This document shows, piece after piece, positions 7,637-15,300 of a stretch of 17,500 nucleotides of DNA (within the stretch, counting starts at the first letter, position 1; every line of letters begins with the position of its first letter). The position numbers were made by a program, and so were the translations under genes. Source of the stretch: Desulfuromonadales bacterium (GTDB lineage Bacteria; Desulfobacterota; Desulfuromonadia; Desulfuromonadales; BM103); NCBI GenBank assembly GCA_030614505.1, contig JAUWTX010000016.1, forward strand, positions 1 through 17,500, written 5' to 3'. Below the pieces are notes generated by a model. It was given only the letters and a program-made list of their open reading frames with translations, made no database searches and had not been told where the DNA came from.

Positions 7637-7691
7637 AGCGCCAGTCTCTTTTCCGGATTGAAAGGCGCTACCATCGATTTAGTCAATCCGG
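7637..7691. ncRNA. Putative H-type pseudoknot element (strand undecided)
   Basis: Two perfect interleaved complementary pairs: AGCGCC (7637-7642) with GGCGCT (7664-7669), and CCGGATTGA (7653-7661) with TCAATCCGG (7683-7691). Their order (1a, 2a, 1b, 2b) with a 2-nt junction between 2a and 1b is the topology of an H-type pseudoknot. The second stem extends by TTTCC/GGAAA across one bulged G. The complementarity holds for either strand. The minus strand would place it far upstream in the tetrahaem leader. No known riboswitch consensus is recognised. Transcription is not shown. Confidence 0.35.
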
Positions 7692-7802
7692 GAAACAGCC
7701 TCATGCGATGTCGATGGAGAGGAACCTGCCAAAACAGCCCGGCGAAAGGGTGCACGCCAAACTACGCCAAGCTTCTCACTCCATTTTCTGAGCAAGATTC
7801 GT

Positions 7803-8858
7803 TCACGAACCCGATTTTGCCACATGGCCCTCTGTCAGGATTTGAAAGACCTGCACACGAGCGTTGAGCTGATCTACGACGTAGAGACGATCCCTGTGAT
7901 CGATATAAGCGCCCGCAGGCAGGCTGAATTGACCCGCCTCACGTCCAGCCTCCCCGACAAACAGGAGCAGCTCTCCGTCTTGATTGAAAATCTGAAAATT
8001 GGAAAAAGAGGCATCAACGACAAAAATATTCTTGTCAGAGTCGACCGCAATACCCTTGGGTCGGGAAAGCTTGCCGAGCGAGTCACCAACGCCGCCAAAT
8101 TCCTTGATATAGGTTCCGTCCGCCTCAAGTACCTGTACCCTGAAATTCAGCGTGTCGGTCACATAAAGTCGGTCATCGCCATCAACCGTGACATTGGTTG
8201 GATAGTTAAATTCTGCCTCGCCTGCGCCGCGCTTGCCGATTGTCGCGACCGGGTTGCCGTCAAGGTCAAAGACCTCGATAACATGACGCTTTGTGTCTGC
8301 AACAAAAACCTTGCCCAGTTTACTACTCACGGCAATTCCCGACGGCCCCTCAAAGACACCTTCACCCTCAATGGCTCCAGCATAATCCCCTTTCGAATCG
8401 AAGATCACCACCCTTGCCCTGCCAATATCGGATACGTAAATACGGCCCTGATCGTCAGAACTAACGCCAATCGGGTTTACCAGCGCACCCCTTGCCTTCA
8501 TCCCCCAAACATCGAAACGCCTGTTCTCCTCATCAAAGACGATCAACTTGCCCAACTGCGTATCGGTTACAAAAATGCGACCTGATTTGTCAGCGTGGAC
8601 GCCATAGGGTTTCATTAAAGCCTTGATTTCTTCTGCCTCACCAAGAAGCGCGTTGACGAACTTGTTTTCATCAATTGTGAACGCATTCGAGCTCCAGCTC
8701 GCTAAATATTCAATGCGAGGCTGGTCTGGAGCTGCTGGCCAGACCAGGTCAGCGGTGGAGGTCTCGACGGGCCCGGTCTCGCAGGCTGACAGGCCGAGGG
8801 CTGATATGACGCCCAAGACCAGGGCCATTCTCACTGTGCGTTTCATATTGTGTTCCAT
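7803..8858 (-). CDS. NHL-repeat (six-bladed beta-propeller) lipoprotein
   Basis: 351 residues. N-terminus MEHNMKRTVRMALVLGVISALGLSAC with a lipobox (LSAC, lipidated Cys26), then a linker and NHL blades with recurring hhVTDTxxxRVQVhxxDG strings (VSDIGRARVVIFD, VADTKRHVIEVFD, VTDTLNFRVQVLE, VVDQLNARVQVFQ). The start at 8858 is preferred because AGAGGA lies 9 nt upstream; an internal ATG at 8846 would also give a good lipoprotein signal. It is a paralogue of the lipoprotein at 2489-3511, matching from the VWP/PRI motif at the N-terminus to LPAG at the C-terminus. It stands between the EB_dh-type cytochrome gene (172-nt gap containing a large hairpin and a sigma-54-like site) and the tetrahaem leader. 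Likely an outer-membrane or periplasmic accessory of one of the cytochromes; exact role unknown. Confidence 0.93.
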   Translation of the reverse strand: MEHNMKRTVRMALVLGVISALGLSACETGPVETSTADLVWPAAPDQPRIEYLASWSSNAFTIDENKFVNALLGEAEEIKALMKPYGVHADKSGRIFVTDTQLGKLIVFDEENRRFDVWGMKARGALVNPIGVSSDDQGRIYVSDIGRARVVIFDSKGDYAGAIEGEGVFEGPSGIAVSSKLGKVFVADTKRHVIEVFDLDGNPVATIGKRGAGEAEFNYPTNVTVDGDDRLYVTDTLNFRVQVLEADGTYIKEFGGVGDSLGKLSRPKGIAVDSDKNIFVVDASFSNFQIFNQDGELLLFVGEAGREAGQFSLPAGAYIDHRDRLYVVDQLNARVQVFQILTEGHVAKSGS

Positions 8859-8939
8859 CGACTTTGGTCCTCTTTCAATCATAGGAATTAATTGCATCTT
8901 GCCGCGTGCGCCGGTTTCGATCAAGTCAAACCGCAAGCC

Positions 8940-8954
8940 GCAGCCATTATGCCA
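8940..8954 (-). promoter_or_regulatory. Sigma-54-like promoter element upstream of the NHL lipoprotein gene
   Basis: On the minus strand TGGCATAATGGCTGC keeps the invariant GG and GC with exactly 10 nt between them and matches TGGCAC-N5-TTGC at 8 of 10 positions. It would start transcription about 70 nt before the 8858 start codon and lies downstream of the intergenic hairpin. No activator site was identified. Confidence 0.35.
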
Positions 8955-8977
8955 CAGCACGAGTTACCAAACGCAGA

Positions 8978-9011
8978 ACGGCGGAGAGTGACTAAAGTCA
9001 CCCACCGCCGT
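8978..9011. terminator. Large intergenic hairpin after the EB_dh-type gene
   Basis: Outer arms ACGGCGG (8978-8984) and CCGCCGT (9005-9011), a 3-nt internal loop on each side, then GTGACT (8988-8993) and AGTCAC (8996-9001) around AA: 13 pairs, 20 nt after the stop codon at 9031. On the minus strand it is followed by CTGCGTTTGG, not a U-run, so it is either a weak terminator or a transcript-stabilising 3' hairpin that separates this gene from the NHL gene. Confidence 0.6.
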
Positions 9012-9030
9012 CCGTCGCAATCTGCTTACT

Positions 9031-10002
9031 CTATTGTTCTGTTGCCATCAGGTCAGCTTCGTCGGCGCCAAGACCCAGACTGATCGGGAACGCCGTATGG
9101 TGGAAACGCTTGTCGACATCGTCGTCATGAACAGCGATACCCAGCGTGTAGACGCCGCCAGCCTTCATGATCTTGTCTTCCTTCGGATGACCGGTGTCCA
9201 GCTTGCGTTGCAGTACGACAGTATAGGTGCCGTCGTCGAAACTGCTGTCCAGCACCGTGACATCCTGACCGCCGGTATCTTCGGTGCGGTAATCCAGAAC
9301 GCTTCCGTCAACGGCCTTGGTGTCGCCGGCTTTCCACTGGATCAGGTCAAGGAATACGCCAGAGCTGCGTAAAGCGGCAACCTCGTCGGCAGACTTTGTC
9401 TTGTCCCAACTCTCAAGATCAGCCGTACGGCTTTGGGGCAAATACTTCTTGACGTCTTTCTTGCCACTGAAGAGGGGGTGTACGCCAACAGCGGCGGCAT
9501 CGGCCTCATTGTCTGTGTCCGGCATGCCGTTGTGACAGGTCAACCAGCAACCCTGCTTGTCAAATCGTTTGACGCTTCCGTCATCAATCATAAGACCCAG
9601 GGCGTCGGCTTTTTCGGAAGAGCCTTCACTGTCGCCTTCCCACTGAAATCTGAGATAGAGGTTGGTGGCATCATAGGCCGCCTGAACATCCATTTCGATG
9701 GTCGGGCTCTTATCGGCAATCCCGTCTATTTCACTCACGTCGATACGCGCTTCACCGACGGCTTCTTCGTCTTCTTCATGACATTTGAAGCACCTGGCAC
9801 CGGCGGGAACTTTTTCATATCCCTTTTTATGGGTCTCGCTCAGAAGCCAGTCATAGGTCGACTGCCCCGGGTAGAAAAGCACAATGGATTTTGCTTCAAT
9901 GTCTGACCAGTCCGCCGGGGCTGCTGCAAGCGCCGATCCGCACATTCCCGATAAAAACAGTGTCGCCAACGTTAGTGTTGACCCTCTTTTAAGCTCGAAC
10001 AT
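9031..10002 (-). CDS. Periplasmic dihaem c cytochrome of the ethylbenzene-dehydrogenase-related haem-binding family
   Basis: 323 residues; signal peptide MFELKRGSTLTLATLFLSGMCGSALA; GAGGT before the ATG. The opening (SIVLFYPGQSTYDWLLSETH) and the lipocalin-like beta fold segments (TNLYLRFQWEG, TYTVVLQRKLDTG, VYTLGIAVHDDD, HHTAFPISLGLG) are those of the EB_dh/cytochrome c-552 haem-binding domain (PF09459 type). It adds covalent haem sites: CFKCH at 71-75 and the CX3CH variant CWLTCH at 152-157 (9532-9549). Proteins of this kind often sit beside NapC/NirT cytochromes, as here (287 nt downstream of one), and are presumed to accept electrons from them in the periplasm. The natural partner or substrate is not known. 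Alternative: gamma-like subunit of a molybdoenzyme, but no such enzyme is in the window. Confidence 0.88.
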   Translation of the reverse strand: MFELKRGSTLTLATLFLSGMCGSALAAAPADWSDIEAKSIVLFYPGQSTYDWLLSETHKKGYEKVPAGARCFKCHEEDEEAVGEARIDVSEIDGIADKSPTIEMDVQAAYDATNLYLRFQWEGDSEGSSEKADALGLMIDDGSVKRFDKQGCWLTCHNGMPDTDNEADAAAVGVHPLFSGKKDVKKYLPQSRTADLESWDKTKSADEVAALRSSGVFLDLIQWKAGDTKAVDGSVLDYRTEDTGGQDVTVLDSSFDDGTYTVVLQRKLDTGHPKEDKIMKAGGVYTLGIAVHDDDVDKRFHHTAFPISLGLGADEADLMATEQ

Positions 10003-10270
10003 AGCTACCTCACTTTCGCGTTATTTGCTTATTGAATTCCGTATACGCACAATTGCACTACATCTGGCGCACCACATCTGGATTTCCTTGTCCGGCAAGT
10101 CACTATCAATACACAGATACCGACGCCACTTCTGGCTAGCAATACTCTATACGATGAAATGCGCCTTTATAATGACGGACTGCCGAAGTCATACTGTTAA
10201 CTAAGATCATTCAACGCACCCGTTCAAGGGACCAAATTGACGCATTGGATCCTCCTGGCTGCAAGGGATG

Positions 10271-10283
10271 ATCCGGTCCGGAT
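10271..10283. terminator. Short dyad just after the NapC-like gene
   Basis: ATCCGG-T-CCGGAT, a perfect 6-bp inverted repeat beginning 7 nt after the stop codon at 10290. There is no T-run, so it may be a partial terminator or a transcript-end hairpin. The remaining 287-nt gap down to 10003 holds two ACATCTGG copies (10060-10067, 10074-10081) and no recognisable gene. Confidence 0.35.
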
Positions 10284-10289
10284 GGGCCC

Positions 10290-10868
10290 CTAGTCTTCCT
10301 CGTATTCTTCGGGCAATTTGTGGGCAATACCCTTGTGGCAGTCGAGGCAGGTTTGCCCTTTTTCTAGACCCTTCTGGTGTTTCCTGGCGGAGCGCTTGTC
10401 TTGCGCCTCATAGTCCATATGGTCGAACTTGTGGCAGTTTCTGCATTCCCGCGAATCAGTGTCCTTCATAACCTTCCATGTCCGCTCGGCCATTTCCATT
10501 CTATGCGCCTTGAATTTCTCGGGCGTATCTATCGTTCCCATGAGCTTATGATACAGCTCGTTGGACGCCTGTATCTTGCGCCTGATCTTGTAAATCCAGA
10601 CCTTCGGGACGTGGCAGTCCGGACATGTTGCTCTTACACCGGTGCGGTTATTGTAATGGATCGTTTTCTTGTATTCCTCGTAGACATTGTCCCGCATTTC
10701 GTGACAGGAGATGCAGAACTTCTCGGTGTTGGTGATCTCCAGGGTCCAGTGGAACCCGCCCCAGAAAATTACACCGCCGACAAAGAACACGATGGCTGTG
10801 GTAAGAAACGGAATACGTTTCGTATACTGCCACCATGATGCCAGTTTTTCCTTCATTTTTCCGGGCAT
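10290..10868 (-). CDS. NapC/NirT-family tetrahaem membrane cytochrome (quinol dehydrogenase type)
   Basis: 192 residues with a single N-terminal transmembrane segment (about 21-39, PFLTTAIVFFVGGVIFWGGF) and a periplasmic domain with four CXXCH sites at 52, 82, 142 and 174. The first haem motif CISCHEM carries the Met two residues after the His, characteristic of NapC/NrfH/CymA proteins, and CPDCHVP for haem 2 is also typical. Family members oxidise quinol in the inner membrane and pass electrons to periplasmic partners; some can run in reverse. AGGAG lies 7 nt before the ATG. It opens the minus-strand cluster, divergent from the NHL/CARDB operon across a 520-bp gap. It is the only inner-membrane electron entry point seen in the window, so it is the likely link between the quinone pool and the multihaem proteins (inferred). 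Confidence 0.95.
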   Translation of the reverse strand: MPGKMKEKLASWWQYTKRIPFLTTAIVFFVGGVIFWGGFHWTLEITNTEKFCISCHEMRDNVYEEYKKTIHYNNRTGVRATCPDCHVPKVWIYKIRRKIQASNELYHKLMGTIDTPEKFKAHRMEMAERTWKVMKDTDSRECRNCHKFDHMDYEAQDKRSARKHQKGLEKGQTCLDCHKGIAHKLPEEYEED

Positions 10869-11388
10869 ACTATTTCTCCTGACTAATTGTTTTTAGCAAC
10901 TGCAATGGTTCCAGGAACGGCTAAGCTGTATAAAACTTCCCCACAACCTGCTTCCAGTGTCTTATGCCCTCATTGGGAATTGTAGTACCGGGCGTATTGC
11001 CGCACGATCCGATGACGAGGAGCCTCGCCGATGCCGGCTGCGCGTCAGAAACATTGGTGCTGTGCGGATCTACCGACAACCCGGTATTTTAATTTGCCCC
11101 CGAGGTCTGAGTGAATGCGGCCCTCCTCGCCCTGCGGCAATTTTACGTCTGATTTGGCCAATGGAGCGGTGTTATATTCCCCTTGTGCCAAATGATGATG
11201 GTGGCGGGGCACTATGCCGCGCCCTGAATTCAGGTCAGACCGCAGGTTTCAGCCCTTTTTCCACCGGCTCCTGTTTACCAAGTTTGGCGTTTGGCAATGA
11301 CCTTTTGATATCGTCTTGTTAAGAGGAAGGTCAGTGAACCCAGGAAGTGGCCGAAACCATGAACCCTTGTCAAAATGAGAGAAAATCA
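10869..11388. other. 520-bp divergent intergenic region between the two cytochrome operons
   Basis: It should contain the promoters of the NapC-like gene (minus) and of the NHL/CARDB operon (plus). I see a TATACA -10-like hexamer for the minus strand (10927-10932) with no good -35. Two perfect short dyads are present, CGAGG-AG-CCTCG (11016-11027) and CCTGAATTCAGG (11223-11234), besides TTGGCCAA at 11154-11161. A plus-strand open frame at 10957-11322 starts with GTG, lacks a ribosome site and has no protein-like features, so it is not called. Confidence 0.6.
11223..11234. promoter_or_regulatory. Perfect 12-bp palindrome, possible operator
   Basis: CCTGAATTCAGG has full twofold symmetry and lies about 155 bp upstream of the plus-strand operon start in the divergent control region. 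A regulator site is plausible; a palindrome of this size can also arise by chance. Confidence 0.25.
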
Positions 11389-12366
11389 ATGATCCGGATT
11401 GCCAGGGCTGTGGCCGCCCTTGTTGCCGGGATTATCCTGACATTTTCCGGGGCGATGGCGCAGACAAGCACAGACGCGACCATGAGCGGACCGATTCGGA
11501 TCACCGAGAGCCCGCTCGGCCTGATGGTTGGCGATTATGTCGGTTATAGCGTGGTGTTCCTGGACCCGACTACTCTGGCGGTGACTGACACAATAACGGT
11601 GACCGGCAAACCCCTGGGCGTGGCCTGGATGAACAACCGTGTTTATCTGGGGGATGAACGCACCGGTGCCATTGAGGTTTATGAAGATAAAACTTCAGAA
11701 ATGAAGAACACGAAGAACACGAAAAATGCCAAGAAGGTCAGCGGATGGGTACAGGTCTCGGCCAACCTCACGGGAGCTTCGCTTGAGAGGCCATCTGACA
11801 TTGCCGTTGATGAAGGCCTCGGATTACTCTTTGTAGCGAGCAGGTTGGGAAAAATGGTTCAGGTGCTTGACGAAACTGGCGCCCTGATCCGCACTATCGG
11901 CGCAGCGGGCAGCACGAACCCTGTTGGACGCCCGCAAGGGCTGGCTCTGGACCGGGTGGGTCAACGGATATTTGTCAGTGACGATGGCGGCGAGGAATGC
12001 ACATGGATGGGCTGCGCACCAGCGTCCCTGGTGCACGTCTATGATTATAACGGCAATTTCCTGGGCGCAATCTCCGGCAATTCCGGACAGGCAGGTTTTG
12101 AATTCTCCCGCATCCAGGGCGTCACGCTCGACAGTATCGGCCGTGTCTATCTGGTGGACAGCTGGCGTGGCCAGGTTCTGGTGTTTGACGAGGTTAGCCC
12201 CAACAGCTGGACCGGCATTGGTACGTTCGGATCGAAAGGTGCTGGCGTCAAACAATTGTTGCTGCCGCATGATGTGATCGTCGACGAAGCGTCGGCCAGT
12301 GTCTACGTCACCAATACGATGAAGGGTCGGGTCGAAGCCTTTACCATGGGGGACATGGTACAATGA
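11389..12366 (+). CDS. Secreted NHL-repeat beta-propeller protein
   Basis: 325 residues with a cleavable signal peptide (MIRIARAVAALVAGIILTFSGAMA, then QTSTD) and no lipobox, unlike the other two NHL proteins here. Blade strings include VASRLGKMVQVLDETG, VSDDGGEECTW, LVDSWRGQVLVFDE and VTNTMKGRVEAF. Two cysteines (in EECTWMGC) may form a disulphide. The chain has an unusual basic insert with three tripeptide units (KNTKNTKNA) at about residues 106-114. The start at 11389 begins the signal peptide; an ATG at 11359 with AGGAAG upstream would lengthen the n-region by ten residues and is a fair alternative. It overlaps the CARDB cytochrome gene by 4 nt, so the two are made together; by analogy it may help assemble or anchor that cytochrome (inferred). 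Confidence 0.9.
   Translation: MIRIARAVAALVAGIILTFSGAMAQTSTDATMSGPIRITESPLGLMVGDYVGYSVVFLDPTTLAVTDTITVTGKPLGVAWMNNRVYLGDERTGAIEVYEDKTSEMKNTKNTKNAKKVSGWVQVSANLTGASLERPSDIAVDEGLGLLFVASRLGKMVQVLDETGALIRTIGAAGSTNPVGRPQGLALDRVGQRIFVSDDGGEECTWMGCAPASLVHVYDYNGNFLGAISGNSGQAGFEFSRIQGVTLDSIGRVYLVDSWRGQVLVFDEVSPNSWTGIGTFGSKGAGVKQLLLPHDVIVDEASASVYVTNTMKGRVEAFTMGDMVQ
11704..11730 (+). repeat. Three 9-bp units coding KNT-KNT-KNA
   Basis: Two exact AAGAACACG copies and a diverged third inside the NHL gene give a hydrophilic, basic loop that interrupts the propeller. It looks like recent in-frame tandem expansion. Confidence 0.75.
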
Positions 12367-15300
12367 TGAACGCTCTCAGAATAACGATTTTTACACTGAT
12401 CATGATGACTGCCGGGTTGCTGGCCTCAAATGAGGCGGAAGCCCTGCTCCCCACGCACCAGTGCACCTTCTGTCATTCTCTGCATGGCTCCTCATCGACG
12501 TCCAGCCTTGTTCCCCTGAATTCACCGACCAACCTGGAAGTGCTGTGTCTCGGCTGCCACCTGACGGCCAATGGCGCAACCGACCCTGTTCAGCCTCACC
12601 GCACCGGTAGTGGGTATGCTGAGTTTTACGTGACTTGCAGTGATTGCCACAATATTCACGATAATATGCCGAACTGGCGTTTTGGCGACCCATCTCACGC
12701 AGATGGTCATGCGGATGTGACCACGGGCGTGAACGTCAAAATGATCGGCACCGAAGATCCCGACGGGCTTACTCCCTACGCAGTCATCCGTACCAGGGAA
12801 AAGGATTTCAACAAGAATAGTATTCCTGACAGAGGCGATGTGACGCAAACATGCGACACAGCCATCGTCAATGATTGTTACACTCAGGAACGGCGTTATG
12901 TCATTTTTGAGCAGGCTTTTCCTGCCTCAAGCCTGCATGCCTGGGTTGACAATGATGAAGACGGACTGGATCCGGCTGTGGAAATCGGCCCGTCAGATCC
13001 AACGGTCCTTCGCTCCAATGAGAGCGACTCAGGCGCCCTGACCACACCTGACAACAAGAACTGGTCGGCCTTCGACTCGCTCTGTCAAATGTGTCACACC
13101 CAAACGGCCAAACACAATCCGTTGACCGGGGCGCAACTTGACCACAACAATACAAGGGCCTGTACGGATTGCCACCGCCACGACATTTGCTTCGACAGAG
13201 GCGGCGGATGCGCCAAATGGTCAGTGCCGAACCGCGACCTTCAGGTCGATACGGTCAGCGCGGCGCCTGCCTCGGTTAACGGCGGCGATACAGTTACCAT
13301 TACGGTCGATGTGACCAATCTGGGTGATAATGTCGAAGATATCGAAGTGCGTTACAGCTCCAGCATCGAGGGTACGCTGGGTCGGTCAACCGCTACCGGT
13401 GTTGTATCCACCGGCTCGGCTCAAACATCTTTTGATTGGGTCACCGTAGAGGGTGGCGCACATACGGTCACAGCCAAAATTGTTCCGGTCATTGGCGAAC
13501 TTGTGATCGCAAACAATTCCGGCACGGATAGTGTGACGGTAGCCGGTGCCGACGTGCACGACGTGTCGGTGACCCTGGTGACAGCGCCAAGTCCGATCCT
13601 GCAAGGCAATATCGAGACAGTTTCTGTTGACATTGCCAATCCAGGCACCTTCACAGAAACGTTCAATGTCGTGCTCTACGACAATACCGATGATCCGGGA
13701 CACGCTTCGCCCATCGGCACACTGAGCAGCGGCGCCATGGCACCAAGCGGGACCAACACGCTGAACTTCAGCTGGAACACCACCGGCGCCAGCCTCGGCA
13801 CGCATACGCTGGAGGCCGTTGCCGATACAGTGGCCAGCGAGACCAATACAGGAAATAATTCCGCGACGACGACAGCGACCGTCGCAATCCATGACGTTGC
13901 AGTCACTCTGGTCACAGCACCCGCTTCGGTCGATCAGGGCATCACGGCGACCGTCGATGTTGATATCGCCAACCTGAGCAGCAGCTATAGCGAGACCTTC
14001 AATGTGACGCTCTACGACGATACCGACACCGTAACAATCGGGACCCTGAGCAGCGGCGTTCTGGCGGCAAGCGGGACAACCACACTGAACTTCAGCTGGA
14101 ACACGACAGGCGCCTCTATCGCGACTCACACATTGAGAGCGGTGGCCGCGACAGTGACCGGTGAGACCATCACCGCCAACAATACAGCCACGACCACGTC
14201 GGATGTGATCGCGCCCGTAACCCACGACGTGACCGTGACTTCGGTGAGCGCCCCAGCGACGGTTGATCGCGGAACAAGTCCAACGGTTACGGTTCGCGTC
14301 ACCAATAATGGCGGTGCCACGGAAACCTTTAATGTGACCTTGTCGTCCGACCTTGACGGCCAGATCCAGGTCTTGAGCAGTGGGGCTCTGGCGGCTGGTA
14401 ACTTTACCGACCTCAACTTCACCTGGGTGACGGATCCGACCACTTCGCTGGGTCTGCATACGTTGACAGCAGTCGCCGATACGGTTCTGAGCGAAACCAA
14501 CACTGGCGACAACACCGGCTCGACGACATCGACAGTGACGTCTCACGACGTTGCGGCGAACAGTGTCACGGCACCGGCTTCAACTGTACAAGGCAGCACC
14601 GCTGCTGTTGATGTAAGTGTCACTAACCAGGGCAGCTTCACCGAGACCTTCAATGTAACGTTGGCGTCCGATCTTGACGGCACGATCCAGACCCTGAGCT
14701 CTGGTGCTCTGGGCGCAGGAGCATCGACGGTTCTGAACTTCAACTGGGATACCACCGGTTCGACAATCGCGACGCACACTCTGACGGCGACCGCCGCCAC
14801 AGTGAGCGGTGAACTTGATACCTCCGACAATGCAGCCAGCACCACATCGGATGTAACGACACCACCGGTTCATGACGTTGCAGTGGATAGTGTCACGGCA
14901 CCGGCTTCAACACCTCAGGGCAGCATTGCTGCGGTTGATGTGAATGTCTCCAACCCTGGCGGATTCACTGAAACCTTCAATGTGACGCTTTACGATAACA
15001 CTGACGATCCCGGCCATGCCTCGCCGATCCAGACCTTGAGCAGCGGCGCATTGGCTCCACTTACAGGGACCGCTACGCTGAATTTCAGCTGGGATACCAC
15101 CGGAGCCTCGATCGCCACTCACACTCTGGAAGCGATTGCCACGCACAATGGCGGTGACGGCGGAACAGATGCCAATTCCGGCAACGACTCGGCCACCACG
15201 ACCTCGGACGTGGCGTCAGCGGGCGTTCATGATGTTGCGGTACTCACCGTCACCGCCTCACCGGGGACCGTCAAGCTTAAGACCGCTGCTTCTAATGTGA

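Larger units (their letters stand above)
7267..7802. other. 536-bp gene-free region upstream of the tetrahaem gene, rich in dyads
   Basis: Short open frames here on both strands have no ribosome sites, no recognisable protein features and unlike composition, so I treat the region as non-coding. It should hold the promoter and leader of the nanowire-type run. Visible structure, from left to right: a leader dyad (7291-7314), a possible TTGACT -35 on the minus strand (7327-7332) without a convincing -10, two TGCGACAT copies at 7393-7400 and 7424-7431 (31 bp apart), a 9-bp dyad at 7450-7469, a 9-bp inverted repeat at 7566-7618 and a pseudoknot-capable pair of stems at 7637-7691. Nothing clear was seen at 7692-7802. 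Confidence 0.7.

Noticed and set aside
7637..7739. GEMM (cyclic dinucleotide) riboswitch, expected near electron-transfer cytochromes
   Set aside because: AAACAGCC-like strings are present but the conserved core of the class could not be found on either strand.
7555..7791. Short open frames on both strands between the NHL and tetrahaem genes
   Set aside because: No ribosome sites or protein-like features; the region is better explained by inverted repeats.
10957..11322. 121-codon plus-strand open frame in the divergent intergenic region
   Set aside because: GTG start without a ribosome site, no signal, motif or ordered composition; overlaps the expected promoter zone.
13386..14546. 386-codon minus-strand open frame opposite the CARDB repeats
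   Set aside because: It is the antisense shadow of a repetitive, codon-biased gene; its Cys/Arg/Gly-rich translation has no domain features.
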